Positions 39,065 to 48,382 of a DNA stretch of 64,000 bases are shown here, piece by piece. The stretch spans positions 620,001 through 684,000 of the forward strand of contig NZ_JAGWCB010000010.1 in the NCBI RefSeq assembly GCF_020387415.1, in the 5' to 3' direction. Within the stretch, counting starts at the first letter, position 1, and the number at the start of each line of letters is the position of its first letter. Below the pieces are notes generated by a model that made no database searches, was not told the origin of the DNA, and saw only the letters and a program-made list of their open reading frames with translations. The stretch comes from Ideonella benzenivorans. GTDB taxonomy: Bacteria > Pseudomonadota > Gammaproteobacteria > Burkholderiales > Burkholderiaceae_C. The translations under genes were made by a program, and so were the position numbers.

Positions 39065-40249
39065 ATGAGCTTCGAAATCGCCCTGTCCGGCATCAACGCC
39101 GTCAACACCCAGCTCGACACCATCAGCAACAACATCGCCAACACCGGCACCTACGGCTTCAAGTCCAGCCGCGCCAATTTCAGTTCCATGGTGGCCGGCG
39201 GCCCCAATGGCGCCGAGGTGGGCTCGCTGACCCAGTTCATCGGGGTGGGCGGCAGCACGCTCAACACCGGCCGTTCGCTGGATGCGGCCATCCAGGGCCG
39301 CGGCTTCTTCGCCCTGAAGGACAACGCCGGCGGCATGAGCTACAGCCGCGTGGGCAACTTCGTGGTGGACAAGACCGGCATGCTGGTGGACAGCGCCGGC
39401 CGCAAGGTGCAGGGCTATGCCATCACCCCGGGCAACCCCACCCGCGGCGCGCTGGGTGACATCACCGTGCCCAGCGGCCAGATCGCGGCCAAGGCCTCGA
39501 CCCAGCTGAACTACGTGGCCAACATGTCGTCCGACTGGACCACGCCCTCGGTCACGCCTTTCGACAAGACCAATGCCCAGAGCTTCAACAGCTCGATGGT
39601 CTCGGTGGTCCACGACTCGCTGGGCCAGCAGCACACGCTGACCCAGTACTTCGTGAAGTCGGGCGCCAACCAGGTGGACGTGCACTACACGATGGACGGC
39701 ACCGACCTGGGCACCACCACCCCGCTGCAGTTCAGCACCCAAGGTGTGCTGACCTCGCCGACCGCGCCGGTCAACCTGGCCCTGGGCACCCCCACCGGCG
39801 CCAACGCGCTGACGGTGGCGGTGAACTACACCGGCACCACGCTGTACGCAGGCGAGGCCACCAACAGCGTCAACAGCGCCGATGGCTATGCCTCGGGCAC
39901 GCTGACCGGCACCACCATCGCCGAGGACGGCTCGGTGATCGCCCAGTACAGCAACGGCCAGAAGCAGACCATCGCCCAGCTGGCCCTGGCCACCTTCCCG
40001 AGCGAGGACGGTCTGACTCCCACCAGCGACACCAGCTGGGTGGCCTCGCAGGCGTCGGGCAGCGCGCTGTACGACGCCCCGGGCGTCGGCGTGTCGGGCA
40101 CGCTGACGGTGGGTGCGCTGGAACAGTCCAACGTGGACATGACCGGCGAGCTGGTCAACCTGATGTCGGCCCAGCGCAACTACCAGGCCAACACCAAGGT
40201 CATCTCGTCGGAGAACGAGATGATGCAGGCCCTGTTCCAAGCGGTCTGA
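39065..40249 (+). CDS. flgE: Flagellar hook protein FlgE
   Basis: A 394-residue subunit of the hook. N-terminal D0 helix: Leu-Ser-Gly-Ile-Asn-Ala-Val-Asn-x-Gln-Leu-Asp-Thr-Ile-Ser-Asn-Asn-Ile-Ala-Asn. The C-terminal D0 part has Glu-Gln-Ser-Asn-Val-Asp-Met-Thr-Gly-Glu-Leu-Val-Asn-Leu-Met and Gln-Arg-Asn-Tyr-Gln-Ala-Asn-Thr-Lys-Val. Length is at the short end of the family. AAGGAG lies ahead of the start. Confidence 0.96.
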   Translation: MSFEIALSGINAVNTQLDTISNNIANTGTYGFKSSRANFSSMVAGGPNGAEVGSLTQFIGVGGSTLNTGRSLDAAIQGRGFFALKDNAGGMSYSRVGNFVVDKTGMLVDSAGRKVQGYAITPGNPTRGALGDITVPSGQIAAKASTQLNYVANMSSDWTTPSVTPFDKTNAQSFNSSMVSVVHDSLGQQHTLTQYFVKSGANQVDVHYTMDGTDLGTTTPLQFSTQGVLTSPTAPVNLALGTPTGANALTVAVNYTGTTLYAGEATNSVNSADGYASGTLTGTTIAEDGSVIAQYSNGQKQTIAQLALATFPSEDGLTPTSDTSWVASQASGSALYDAPGVGVSGTLTVGALEQSNVDMTGELVNLMSAQRNYQANTKVISSENEMMQALFQAV

Positions 40250-40259
40250 GGCCGACGCG

Positions 40260-40988
40260 ATGGACGCCCTGATCTACACCGTGATGAGCGGCGCGGAACG
40301 CGCGCTGCATGCGCAGCAGGTGCACGCCAACAACCTGGCCAACCTGGACACGCCGGGCTTCCGGGCCGATCTGGAGCTGGCGTCCAGCCAGGCCGTGGAC
40401 GGCTATGGCTACGACACGCGCCACCTCAGCGAGCTCAAGGCCAATGCGGTCTCCACCCGCGAGGGCACGGTGAAATCCACCGGCCGGGACCTGGACGTGG
40501 CCCTGCAGGGGCCCGGCTACCTGGCGGTGGAGCACGGCACCGGCGAGGCCTACACCCGCGCCGGCACGCTGCAGGTCGATGCCGATGGCGCGCTCACACT
40601 CAATGGCCGGCCAGTGCTGGGCCAGGGCGGCCCCATCGTGCTGCCGCCCTACACCCGCGTCGAGATCGGCACCGACGGCAGCATCTCGGTGCAGCCCGCG
40701 GGCGAGACCGAGATGCAGACGGTCGACCAGCTCAAGCTGGTCAAGGCCGACGGCAAGGACCTGACCAAGAACGCGGCCGGCCTGATCGTCGCCCGCGACG
40801 GCCAGCCGCTGGACGCCGATGACAGCGTGCGCGTGCGCAGCGGCTTCCTGGAAGGCAGCAACGTCGGCGCGGTCGAGGAGATGGTCGCCACGATGACGAT
40901 CAACCGCGACTTCGAGATGCAGATGAAGCTCTACCAGGCCGCCGACTCGATGACCCAGACCGGCAACCGCCTGATCCGCGGCGAGTAA
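40260..40988 (+). CDS. flgF: Flagellar rod protein FlgF
   Basis: A 242-residue proximal rod protein. Asn-Asn-Leu-Ala-Asn-Leu-Asp-Thr-Pro-Gly-Phe-Arg-Ala near residue 23, Gly-Arg-Asp-Leu-Asp-Val-Ala-Leu-Gln-Gly-Pro-Gly-Tyr-Leu-Ala-Val in the middle and Glu-Gly-Ser-Asn-Val near the C-terminus are the expected axial-protein motifs; order between flgE and flgG fixes the identity. Confidence 0.95.
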   Translation: MDALIYTVMSGAERALHAQQVHANNLANLDTPGFRADLELASSQAVDGYGYDTRHLSELKANAVSTREGTVKSTGRDLDVALQGPGYLAVEHGTGEAYTRAGTLQVDADGALTLNGRPVLGQGGPIVLPPYTRVEIGTDGSISVQPAGETEMQTVDQLKLVKADGKDLTKNAAGLIVARDGQPLDADDSVRVRSGFLEGSNVGAVEEMVATMTINRDFEMQMKLYQAADSMTQTGNRLIRGE

Positions 40989-41021
40989 GCCCTCTCCACC
41001 CCTTTTCCGAACGGAGTCCCC

Positions 41022-41810
41022 ATGAATCCCGCCCTCTGGATCAGCAAGACCGGTGTCCAGGCCCAGGACGCCAAGCTGCAGACCATCGCCAACAACCTGG
41101 CCAACGTCAACACCGTCGGCTTCAAGCGCGACCGCGTGATGTTCGAGGACCTGTTCTACCAGGTCGAATCGGCGCCGGGCGCGCAGCAGGCCGATGGCAC
41201 GCAGGCCCCCACCGGCGTGCAGCTGGGCACCGGCACCCGCGTGGTCGGCACGCAGAAGGTCTTCACCACCGGCAACCTGCAGACCACCGGCCAGAGCCTG
41301 GACGTGGCCATCGTCGGCAACGGCTTCCTGCAGGTGGCCCTGCCCAATGGCGATACCGCCTACACCCGCGCCGGCCAGCTGCAGGTCAACTCCGACGGCA
41401 AGCTGGTCAACGCCCAGGGCCTGGCCATCCAGCCCGAGATCACCATCCCGGCCAATGCCACGGCCATCAGCATCTCCGAGAGCGGCCTGGTGACTGCCAC
41501 CGTGGCCGGCAGCACCGCACCCAGCGAGCTGGGCCAGATCCAGCTGGCCGGCTTCATCAACCCGGCCGGCCTGCTGGCCCGCGGCGAGAACCTGTTCGAG
41601 GAGACCGTGGCCAGCGGCACGCCCACCACCGGCAACCCCGGCAGCGACGCGCTGGGCAAGCTCAAGCAGGGCGCGCTGGAAGGCTCCAACGTGCAGGTGG
41701 TGGAAGAGATGGTGGACATGATCGCCGCCCAGCGCACCTACGAGATGAACACCAAGGTGCTCTCCGCCGCCGACAACATGCTGCAGAACCTGGCCCAGGC
41801 CGCACGATGA
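41022..41810 (+). CDS. flgG: Flagellar distal rod protein FlgG
   Basis: A 262-residue distal rod subunit, the usual length. [13 protein letters not shown], Leu-Gly-Thr-Gly-Thr-Arg-Val and [16 protein letters not shown] are standard FlgG motifs. The stop overlaps the flgH start. Confidence 0.97.
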   Translation: MNPALWISKTGVQAQDAKLQTIANNLANVNTVGFKRDRVMFEDLFYQVESAPGAQQADGTQAPTGVQLGTGTRVVGTQKVFTTGNLQTTGQSLDVAIVGNGFLQVALPNGDTAYTRAGQLQVNSDGKLVNAQGLAIQPEITIPANATAISISESGLVTATVAGSTAPSELGQIQLAGFINPAGLLARGENLFEETVASGTPTTGNPGSDALGKLKQGALEGSNVQVVEEMVDMIAAQRTYEMNTKVLSAADNMLQNLAQAAR

Positions 41811-42481
41811 TGACCCGCCGTCTCCTGCTGTGGCTGGGCGCCCTCCCGGCCTGGATCCTGGGCGGCTGCGCGGTGATCGAGCCGCCGCGGCCGCCCGAGC
41901 TGAGCACCCCCGATCCCCTGCCGCTGGTGCAGGAGAAGCCGCGCCAGGGCTCGGCCGGCGGCGTCTTCGTGCCCGACAACGGCTGGTCGCTCACCTCGGA
42001 TGTGCGCACCTTCCACCCGGGCGACGTGCTGACCGTGATGCTCAACGAGACCACCCAGGCCAGCAAGAAGGCCGACACCAGCTTTGGCAAGAACAGCGAC
42101 GTGGCGGTGTCGCCCGCGGTGATCGCCGGCAAGTCGATCAAGACCGACATCGGCCTGACCAACAAGACCGACTTCTCCGGCACGGCCGCCAGCACGCAGC
42201 AGAACACGCTGCAGGGCGCGATCACCGTGGTCGTGCACGAGGTGCTGCCCAATGGCCTGCTGCGGGTGCAGGGCGAGAAGAGCCTGTACCTGAACCAGGG
42301 CGAGGAGATGATCCGCCTGGCCGGCTATGTGCGCGCCGCCGATGTGACGCCGGACAACCGGGTCTCGTCGCAGCGCCTGGCCAACGCCCGCATCGCCTAC
42401 GCCGGCAGCGGCGCCCTGGCCGATGCCAACAACGCCGGCTGGCTGACGCGCTTCTTCGCCAGCCCCTGGATGCCGTTCTGA
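41807..42481 (+). CDS. flgH: L-ring lipoprotein FlgH
   Basis: A 224-residue outer-membrane lipoprotein forming the L ring. The signal peptide ends in Leu-Gly-Gly-Cys (cysteine at residue 21). Mature motifs are [13 protein letters not shown], Asn-Gly-Leu-Leu-x-Val-x-Gly-Glu-Lys and Gly-x-Val-Arg-Ala-Ala-Asp-Val. A second ATG one codon downstream is an equally possible start. Confidence 0.95.
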   Translation: MMTRRLLLWLGALPAWILGGCAVIEPPRPPELSTPDPLPLVQEKPRQGSAGGVFVPDNGWSLTSDVRTFHPGDVLTVMLNETTQASKKADTSFGKNSDVAVSPAVIAGKSIKTDIGLTNKTDFSGTAASTQQNTLQGAITVVVHEVLPNGLLRVQGEKSLYLNQGEEMIRLAGYVRAADVTPDNRVSSQRLANARIAYAGSGALADANNAGWLTRFFASPWMPF

Positions 42482-42516
42482 CCCCCCGACACGACCGCTT
42501 GAGCACAGGCCCCACG

Positions 42517-43671
42517 ATGTCCGCTGCCCTCCGTTCCCTGTTCCTGCTGGCCGCCCTGGGCGGCCTGGCCCTGCCGGCGGCCCAGGCGGTCCCCCGGCCC
42601 ACCCACGCCACCCCGGCGACCGCGCTGCCGGCCGGCCAGGCCCTGCGCAACCTGGTCAGCATCGAAGGCCAGCGCGAGAACCAGCTGCTGGGCTACGGCC
42701 TGGTGGTCGGCCTGAACGGCAGCGGCGACAGCACGCAGGTGAAGTACGCCGGCCAGTCGGTCAACAACATGCTCAAGCAGTTCGGCGTCAAGCTGCCCGA
42801 CAACGTGGACGCCAAGTCCAAGAACGTCGCCACCGTGATGGTCAGCGCCAGCTTCCCACCGGGTTACCGCAAGGGCCAGACGATCGACATCACGGTGGCC
42901 TCGCTGGGCGATGCCAAGAGCCTGCGCGGCGGCATGCTGCTGCTCACCCCGATGCGGGCGGCCAACGGCGAGGTCTATGCGCTGGCCCAGGGCAACGTGG
43001 TGGTCGGCGGCGTCTCGGCCCAGGGCGCCAGCGGCTCCAGCGTGACGATCAACACCCCGACCTCGGGCCGGGTGCCCAACGGCGCCAGCATCGAGCGCGA
43101 GATCGAGACCGATTTCGACCAGGCCCCGACCGTGCGGCTGAGCCTGCGCCGGCCCCATTTCCAGACCGCGACCAACATCGTCGAGGCCATCAACCGCCGC
43201 TTCGGCCCGGTGGCCACGGCGCGTGACGCCACCAGCGTCGAGGTGCAGGCCCCGGCCGACCCGACCCAGCGCGTGGCCTTCGTCGCCGCGCTGGAGGCGA
43301 TGAGTGTGGACGCCGGCACCGCCACGCCGCGCGTGATCTTCAACTCCCGCACCGGCACGGTGGTCATCACCGAAGGGGTGCGGGTGCGGCCGGCTGCGGT
43401 CTCGCATGGCTCGCTCAAGGTGGTCATCTCGGAAGCCCCGCAGGTCAGCCAGCCCGCCCCGTTCAGCCAGGGCCAGACGCAGACCGTGCCGCGCTCGCAG
43501 GTCAGCGTCGAACAGGGCGGTGGCCGCATGTTCAAGTGGGCCCCGGGCGCCAGCCTGCAGTCCATCATCGACGCGGTCAACGCCACCGGCGCGACGCCCG
43601 ACGACATCATGTCCATCCTGCAGGCGCTGGACCAAGCCGGCGCGATCGACGGCACGCTGGAGGTGATCTGA
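42517..43671 (+). CDS. flgI: P-ring protein FlgI
   Basis: A 384-residue periplasmic P-ring subunit. A Sec signal (1-25, ending Ala-Gln-Ala) is followed by [17 protein letters not shown], nearly invariant in FlgI. Then come Ala-Ser-Leu-Gly-Asp-Ala-x-Ser-Leu-Arg-Gly-Gly and, near the end, [14 protein letters not shown]. ATG 42517 was chosen because it begins the signal peptide. The stop overlaps the flgJ start (TGATG). Confidence 0.96.
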   Translation: MSAALRSLFLLAALGGLALPAAQAVPRPTHATPATALPAGQALRNLVSIEGQRENQLLGYGLVVGLNGSGDSTQVKYAGQSVNNMLKQFGVKLPDNVDAKSKNVATVMVSASFPPGYRKGQTIDITVASLGDAKSLRGGMLLLTPMRAANGEVYALAQGNVVVGGVSAQGASGSSVTINTPTSGRVPNGASIEREIETDFDQAPTVRLSLRRPHFQTATNIVEAINRRFGPVATARDATSVEVQAPADPTQRVAFVAALEAMSVDAGTATPRVIFNSRTGTVVITEGVRVRPAAVSHGSLKVVISEAPQVSQPAPFSQGQTQTVPRSQVSVEQGGGRMFKWAPGASLQSIIDAVNATGATPDDIMSILQALDQAGAIDGTLEVI

Positions 43672-44051
43672 TGAGCTCGCCCGACACCCCGATCACCACC
43701 GCCAGCCTGGGCGCCACCTCGCCCACCGACCCGCTGGGCCTGAACACCATCCGGCCCGCGCTGGACAGCGATGCCGCCACGGCCCAGGCCGCCCGCAAGG
43801 CCGCCCAGCAGTTCGAGAGCCACTTCATCGCCCAGATGCTGCACGACATGCGGCGCAGCAGCCAGGCCCTGTCCGACCCGGACGGCAGCCACCCCAGCCA
43901 GGGCCAGGAGATGCTGGACCTGGCCGACACGATGGTGGCCGACCAGCTGGCCACGCAGGGGGCCTTCGGGATCGCCGACCTGCTGCTGCGCCAGGTGCTG
44001 CCGCAGGACGCGACCCCGCCCACCGCGCCGAAACCGGCCAAGCCGGCTTAA
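43671..44051 (+). CDS. flgJ: Rod-cap protein FlgJ, N-terminal domain only
   Basis: A 126-residue protein equal to the rod-binding half of FlgJ. It shows Ala-Ala-Gln-Gln-Phe-Glu-Ser-His-Phe-Ile-Ala-Gln-Met-Leu, Gln-Gly-Gln-Glu-Met-Leu-Asp-Leu-Ala-Asp-Thr-Met and Gly-Ile-Ala-Asp-Leu-Leu, and stops before any glucosaminidase domain. The enzyme half is a separate gene at 36161. Single-domain FlgJ is known in several phyla, usually with a separate muramidase. Position between flgI and flgK is standard. Confidence 0.92.
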   Translation: MSSPDTPITTASLGATSPTDPLGLNTIRPALDSDAATAQAARKAAQQFESHFIAQMLHDMRRSSQALSDPDGSHPSQGQEMLDLADTMVADQLATQGAFGIADLLLRQVLPQDATPPTAPKPAKPA

Positions 44052-44117
44052 GCGGTCCGCCCCGGCGGTCGCCTTTCCCTGTTGAACCCCTCCTGAAACG
44101 ACACCGACGCCCGACCG

Positions 44118-45497
44118 ATGACCCTCCTGACGAATGCCCTCTCCGGTGCCGTGGCGGCGCAGACCGCGCTGAACACCACCAGCCAGAACATCGCCAACGT
44201 GATGACCGAGGGCTACACCCGCCAGGGCGTGATGCTGCGCTCGGCCCAGCCCTCGCGCAGCGGCACCGCCGCCGCGGGTGACGGCGTTTCGGTGCCCTCG
44301 CTGTTCCGCTTCAGCGACAGCTACAAGAACCTGCAGCTCTGGCAGTCCAACTCGACGCTGGGCCAGAACAGCGTGATCCAGCCCTACCTGACCCAGCTGG
44401 AACAGGTGATGGGCGACGACACGGCCAGCATCGCCGATGGCCTGGACAAGTTCTTCAACGCGCTCAACGCGGCCAGCGTGGAGCCCACCTCCAGTCCGCT
44501 GCGCGACAGCGTGCTCAACGCCGCCGACGCCCTGGCCCAGCGCTTCAACAGCCTGCGCCAGACCCTGTCCAGCCAGCAGCAGGCCGTGGCCCAGCAGCGC
44601 AAGGACCTGGTGGCCCAGACCAACACCTACACCGCCGACATCGCCAACCTGAACCAGCGCATCGCCGAAGCCAATGCCACCGGCGTCAACGCCTCGGGCC
44701 TGATCGACGAGCGCGACCAGAAGATCGACAAGCTGGCCTCGCTGGTGGGCGTGCAGGTCGTCACCCAGCCCGATGGCAGCGCCAATGTCTCGCTCAAGGG
44801 CGGCCAGCCGCTGGTGGTGGGACAGCAGGCCTCCACGCTGGCGGTCAACACCCTGCCCAACGGCAGCCAGCAGATGTCGCTGACCTTCGCCAGCGAGACC
44901 TTCGCGCTGGGCAGCAGCCCGCTGGGCGGCCAGTTGGGCGGGCTGGACACCTTCGAGCAAATCCAGCTCAAGCCCATGGTGCAGTCACTGCAGGACATGG
45001 CCAGCGGCCTGGCCACCGGGGTCAACAACACGCTGACCGCGGGCTATGCCATGAATGGCAGCGCCGGCAAGCCACTGTTCGTGATCGACACCACCAGCAC
45101 CTCGTCCCTGGTGACGATCGACCACAGCCTGCAGGCGGCCGACCTGGGTTTCTCGGGCAGCGCCACCGAGCCGGGCAACAGCGACCAGCTGCAGGCCCTG
45201 ATCGCGCTGAAGTCGCAGCCGGTCAGCATCACCGGCCTGGGCAATGTGCTGCTGGGCGATGTCTACACCCAGCTGGTCGGCAAGCTGGGCATGGCCAGCC
45301 AGGCCAACCAGACCGCCACGACCACGGCCCAGACCGTGCGCGACCAGGCCGATGCCAACTGGAAGTCCACCAGCGGCGTGAACGAGGACGAAGAGGCGGT
45401 GAACCTGATGCAGTACCAGCAGATGTACAACGCCAACATGAAGGTCATCTCGGTGGCCAACGAACTGTTCGACGCCATGTTGCAAATGGTGGGCTGA
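44118..45497 (+). CDS. flgK: Hook-filament junction protein FlgK (HAP1)
   Basis: A 459-residue junction protein. The N-terminus has Ala-Leu-Ser-Gly-Ala-Val-Ala-Ala-Gln-Thr-Ala-Leu-Asn-Thr-Thr-Ser-Gln-Asn-Ile-Ala, and the mid-part has Leu-Ile-Asp-Glu-Arg-Asp. The C-terminus has Ser-Gly-Val-Asn-x-Asp-Glu-Glu-Ala-Val-Asn-Leu, all FlgK features. It is about 90 residues shorter than E. coli FlgK, mostly in the variable outer domain. Confidence 0.95.
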   Translation: MTLLTNALSGAVAAQTALNTTSQNIANVMTEGYTRQGVMLRSAQPSRSGTAAAGDGVSVPSLFRFSDSYKNLQLWQSNSTLGQNSVIQPYLTQLEQVMGDDTASIADGLDKFFNALNAASVEPTSSPLRDSVLNAADALAQRFNSLRQTLSSQQQAVAQQRKDLVAQTNTYTADIANLNQRIAEANATGVNASGLIDERDQKIDKLASLVGVQVVTQPDGSANVSLKGGQPLVVGQQASTLAVNTLPNGSQQMSLTFASETFALGSSPLGGQLGGLDTFEQIQLKPMVQSLQDMASGLATGVNNTLTAGYAMNGSAGKPLFVIDTTSTSSLVTIDHSLQAADLGFSGSATEPGNSDQLQALIALKSQPVSITGLGNVLLGDVYTQLVGKLGMASQANQTATTTAQTVRDQADANWKSTSGVNEDEEAVNLMQYQQMYNANMKVISVANELFDAMLQMVG

Positions 45498-45511
45498 GCC
45501 GGAGAACGATG

Positions 45512-46423
45512 ATGCGCATTGCCAGCACCCAGTACCACACCACGATGAGCACGGCGCTGCAGCGGGCCCAGGCCAAGCTGGAGCAGACGATGGAGCAGAT
45601 GTCCAGCGGCGCGCGCATCCAGAAGCCCTCGGACGACCCGGTGACCAACGTGCGCCTGTCGCGCCTGACCCGCGAGGACGCGGCCACCACCCAGTACCGC
45701 GACAACATCGCCGCGCTGAAGACCCGGTTGAGCAACAGCGAAGCCCTGCTCGACAGCATGAACACCGACATGCAGGAGGTGCGCGACCTGATGGTGTGGG
45801 CGCCCAACGGCAGCAACACCTCCGAGGACGTGGCCGCCATGGCCAGCTCGCTGACCACGCTGCGCGACAGCCTGCTCTACACCAGCAACAGCAAGGACCA
45901 GGAAGGGCGCTACCTGTTCTCGGGCACCGCCTCGACCACCCCCACGGTCACCTACAACGCCGCCGCCGCGGTGGGTTCGCGCTACAGCTACACCGGCAAC
46001 GGCCAGACCCAGCAGGTGGTGGTGGGCAATGGCGTGACCCAGGCGGCCAACGTGGCCCTGCCGGAGGTCGCGCCCCTGCTCAACCAGCTCGACCAGATGA
46101 TCGCGACGCTGACCACGCCCGGCGTGAACGTCAACGACGCCGCCGTGCAGGCCCAGCTGACCACCGCGCTGAACCAGCTCGACAGCAGCATGGGCTCGGT
46201 CACCGCCCGCATCTCCAAGCTGGGCGGCGCGCAGAACATGCTCGACACCCTGGACACCGGCCATGCCAACGTGAGCCTGTCCAACCAGCAGGCTGCGCTG
46301 ACGCTGGGCAAGCTGGACTACAACCAGGCCGCGGTGCTGCTCAACGGCTACACCACGGCGGTCCAGGCGACGCAGAAAGCGTACGCCAAGGTCAGCGCAC
46401 TGTCGCTTTTCAACGCCTTGTGA
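45512..46423 (+). CDS. flgL: Hook-filament junction protein FlgL (HAP3)
   Basis: A 303-residue flagellin-like junction protein. Met-Arg-Ile-Ala-Ser-Thr-Gln-Tyr at the start, Met-Ser-Ser-Gly-Ala-Arg-Ile-Gln-Lys-Pro-Ser-Asp-Asp-Pro and the final Asn-Gly-Tyr-Thr-Thr-Ala-Val-Gln-Ala are typical. I chose the second of two adjacent ATG codons because GGAG then lies seven bases ahead and the N-terminus matches the family; ATG 45509 would add one residue. Confidence 0.94.
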   Translation: MRIASTQYHTTMSTALQRAQAKLEQTMEQMSSGARIQKPSDDPVTNVRLSRLTREDAATTQYRDNIAALKTRLSNSEALLDSMNTDMQEVRDLMVWAPNGSNTSEDVAAMASSLTTLRDSLLYTSNSKDQEGRYLFSGTASTTPTVTYNAAAAVGSRYSYTGNGQTQQVVVGNGVTQAANVALPEVAPLLNQLDQMIATLTTPGVNVNDAAVQAQLTTALNQLDSSMGSVTARISKLGGAQNMLDTLDTGHANVSLSNQQAALTLGKLDYNQAAVLLNGYTTAVQATQKAYAKVSALSLFNAL

Positions 46424-46451
46424 GTCGCCGCGGCGCGGCACACTGGGCGTC

Positions 46452-47498
46452 ATGCAGATCCGCTCGCTGGACCCTTCCCTCGCCCGGACGGCCCCAACGG
46501 CCGGCCCCCGCACGCAGCGCAGCAACGCGCCCGCGGGGGTCACCCCGCTGTCCGACCTTCGCGCGGCGCCCGACGCCCCGGTGGCCGGCCGCCGCACGCT
46601 GCCCGGCCGCGGCGTGGCCAGCTGGACCACGGGCTGGCAGCGCCAGGTCGCCGGTGCCCAGCAGAGCCTGGCCTACCTCGACGAACTCGGCCAGGGCCTG
46701 ACAGACTTCAAGACCGGCTTGAGCCGCACCCTGGCCCTGGGCACCGACGCCCCGGCCTCACTGCGCCAGCAACGCGATGCCGTGGCCAGCCTGTGGGACC
46801 AGCGCCGGGCCGCCACCGCCGGCACCCTGGACAGCCAGGGCCGCTGGGTGGCCGATGGCCAGGCCCGCCGCAACGTGCAGATCAAGGGCCTGGACCAGGC
46901 CAGCCTGCAAAGCCCGGAGCGCGAAGCCCTGACCTTCTCGGTCCCCGGGCTGCGCCAGCCGCTCACCCTGCTGCTGGGCGGCAGCCGGTCCAGTGCCGAG
47001 GCCTTGCGCGCCCTGGCACAGACCCTGGCCCCGGCCGAACTGCAGACCCAGGTCGGCGACGACGGCACGGTGTGGCTGTCGGTGGCCGAGGAACAGTGGC
47101 CTGCACTGCGCGACGGGCTGACCGTGCGCGGCGGCGGCCAGCGCTTCCCGGCCGGTCAACCCACCCGCCCCCGCCTGGAGACCCAGCCCGACATCCTGCA
47201 GGCCCGGGCCTGGAGCCTGGAGAGCACCGCCGACCAGCGCGCCACGCTGCAGGCCGTGGTGCGGGCCCAGAGCTGGGTGCAGCGCCAGACCGAGCGGCTG
47301 CGCCAGCGGCTGGCCGGCTGGGCGGACGAACTGGCCGCGGCGAACGCGCCCGACACGCCGCAGGCCCTGGCTCAGGCCGAACAGACCGCCCGCCAGCTGG
47401 GCGAGGCCGCCGGCTTCGGCGCCTGGACCACGCTGCTGCCAGCGCTGGGCACGCTGCGGCGCGAGCGGGTCGACGCGGTGCTGGCCCCGCGTCAGTAG
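46452..47498 (+). CDS. lafW: LafW-like flagellar protein after flgL
   Basis: A 348-residue protein of uncertain function. The first 60 residues are Pro/Ala/Arg-rich and unstructured. Residues 60-115 are helical with a heptad pattern (Gln-Arg-Gln-Val-Ala-Gly-Ala-Gln-Gln-Ser-Leu-Ala-Tyr-Leu). The middle is beta-rich with Val-Asn/Gln-Ile-Lys-Gly-Leu and Arg-Gln-Pro-Leu-Thr-Leu-Leu-Leu-Gly. A second helical pair (about 255-315) includes Gln-Arg-Gln-Thr-Glu-Arg-Leu. There is no Sec signal, so it may leave through the flagellar apparatus. Lateral (Flag-2) loci have lafW, a putative hook-associated protein, in exactly this place. The name is inferred from position and build. The stop overlaps the convergent acyltransferase by seven bases. 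Confidence 0.6.
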   Translation: MQIRSLDPSLARTAPTAGPRTQRSNAPAGVTPLSDLRAAPDAPVAGRRTLPGRGVASWTTGWQRQVAGAQQSLAYLDELGQGLTDFKTGLSRTLALGTDAPASLRQQRDAVASLWDQRRAATAGTLDSQGRWVADGQARRNVQIKGLDQASLQSPEREALTFSVPGLRQPLTLLLGGSRSSAEALRALAQTLAPAELQTQVGDDGTVWLSVAEEQWPALRDGLTVRGGGQRFPAGQPTRPRLETQPDILQARAWSLESTADQRATLQAVVRAQSWVQRQTERLRQRLAGWADELAAANAPDTPQALAQAEQTARQLGEAAGFGAWTTLLPALGTLRRERVDAVLAPRQ

Positions 47499-48382
47499 AG
47501 CTTGGCTTCGCCCTCGGGCCGGGTTTTGAAGCGCCGGTGCACCCAGTAGTACTGGGCCGGCTGCTCGCGGATGCGGGCTTCCAGCCAGCGGTTGAAGGCC
47601 GCCGCGGCCTGGGGCAGGTCGGGGTTGTCGAAGCCCTCGGGCGCCTCGCAGAAGCGCACCACATAGCCCTGGCCGCGCGGCAGCATGGTCACGACGATGG
47701 GCTGCACCAGCATGTTCATCGACTGCGCCATGCGCGCTGGCGCCAGCAGCGTGGCCGCCGGCACCCCGAAGAAGGGCACGAAGGCCGCATCCTTGGTGCC
47801 GAAGTCCATGTCCGGCAGGTTCACAAAGCCGGCGCCTTCCTTCTGGATGGCGCGGATCACCGGCCGGATGCCGGCCTGGCGGTCGAACAGCCGGGCCTGG
47901 CCGAAGCGGGCCCGGGCCTTCAGCAGGGCCTCGTCGAACACCGCGTTGCTCTGGCGCTGGTAGATGGTGATCGCCGGCTTGCTCTGCTTGAGCATCAGCG
48001 CCGGTGCGGTGTAGTCCAGCCCGACGAAGTGCGGCAGCAGCCACATCACCGGCCGGCCAGTGCGCTCGGCCAGGTGGATGTCGCCCTCGATGTGCACCAT
48101 GCGCAGCAGCCGCTGCTCGGAGGCGAACCACAGGTAGCTGTGCTCCAGAAAGCCCCGCGCCACGCAGCCGAAGTGCTCTCGGGCCAGCCGGCGGCGGGCG
48201 GCCTCGTCCAGTTCCGGAAAGCACAGGGCCAGGTTCTTCAACACCACGCGCCGGCGCGAACCGGCCAAGCACCACAGCAGCGCGCCCACGCCCTCCCCAA
48301 GGGCCGCCAGCAACGGCAGCGGCAACCAGTGCAGCAGCCACATCAGAAAAATGGCAGCCTGCGATCCCCAACGTTTGATCAT
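47492..48382 (-). CDS. LpxL/HtrB-type lysophospholipid acyltransferase
   Basis: A 296-residue inner-membrane acyltransferase of the LpxL family, likely adding a secondary acyl chain to lipid A. A membrane anchor (about 7-38) precedes the catalytic motif His-Phe-Val-Gly-Leu-Asp (HX4D). Asn-Leu-Pro-Asp-Met-Asp and the C-terminal Pro-Ala-Gln-Tyr-Tyr-Trp-Val-His-Arg-Arg-Phe-Lys-Thr-Arg-Pro are characteristic. I chose ATG 48382 because it lies inside the last codons of the upstream paralogue (ATGA-type coupling) and starts the anchor. In related genomes dapF follows this gene; here the flagellar locus intervenes. Confidence 0.92.
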   Translation of the reverse strand: MIKRWGSQAAIFLMWLLHWLPLPLLAALGEGVGALLWCLAGSRRRVVLKNLALCFPELDEAARRRLAREHFGCVARGFLEHSYLWFASEQRLLRMVHIEGDIHLAERTGRPVMWLLPHFVGLDYTAPALMLKQSKPAITIYQRQSNAVFDEALLKARARFGQARLFDRQAGIRPVIRAIQKEGAGFVNLPDMDFGTKDAAFVPFFGVPAATLLAPARMAQSMNMLVQPIVVTMLPRGQGYVVRFCEAPEGFDNPDLPQAAAAFNRWLEARIREQPAQYYWVHRRFKTRPEGEAKLY

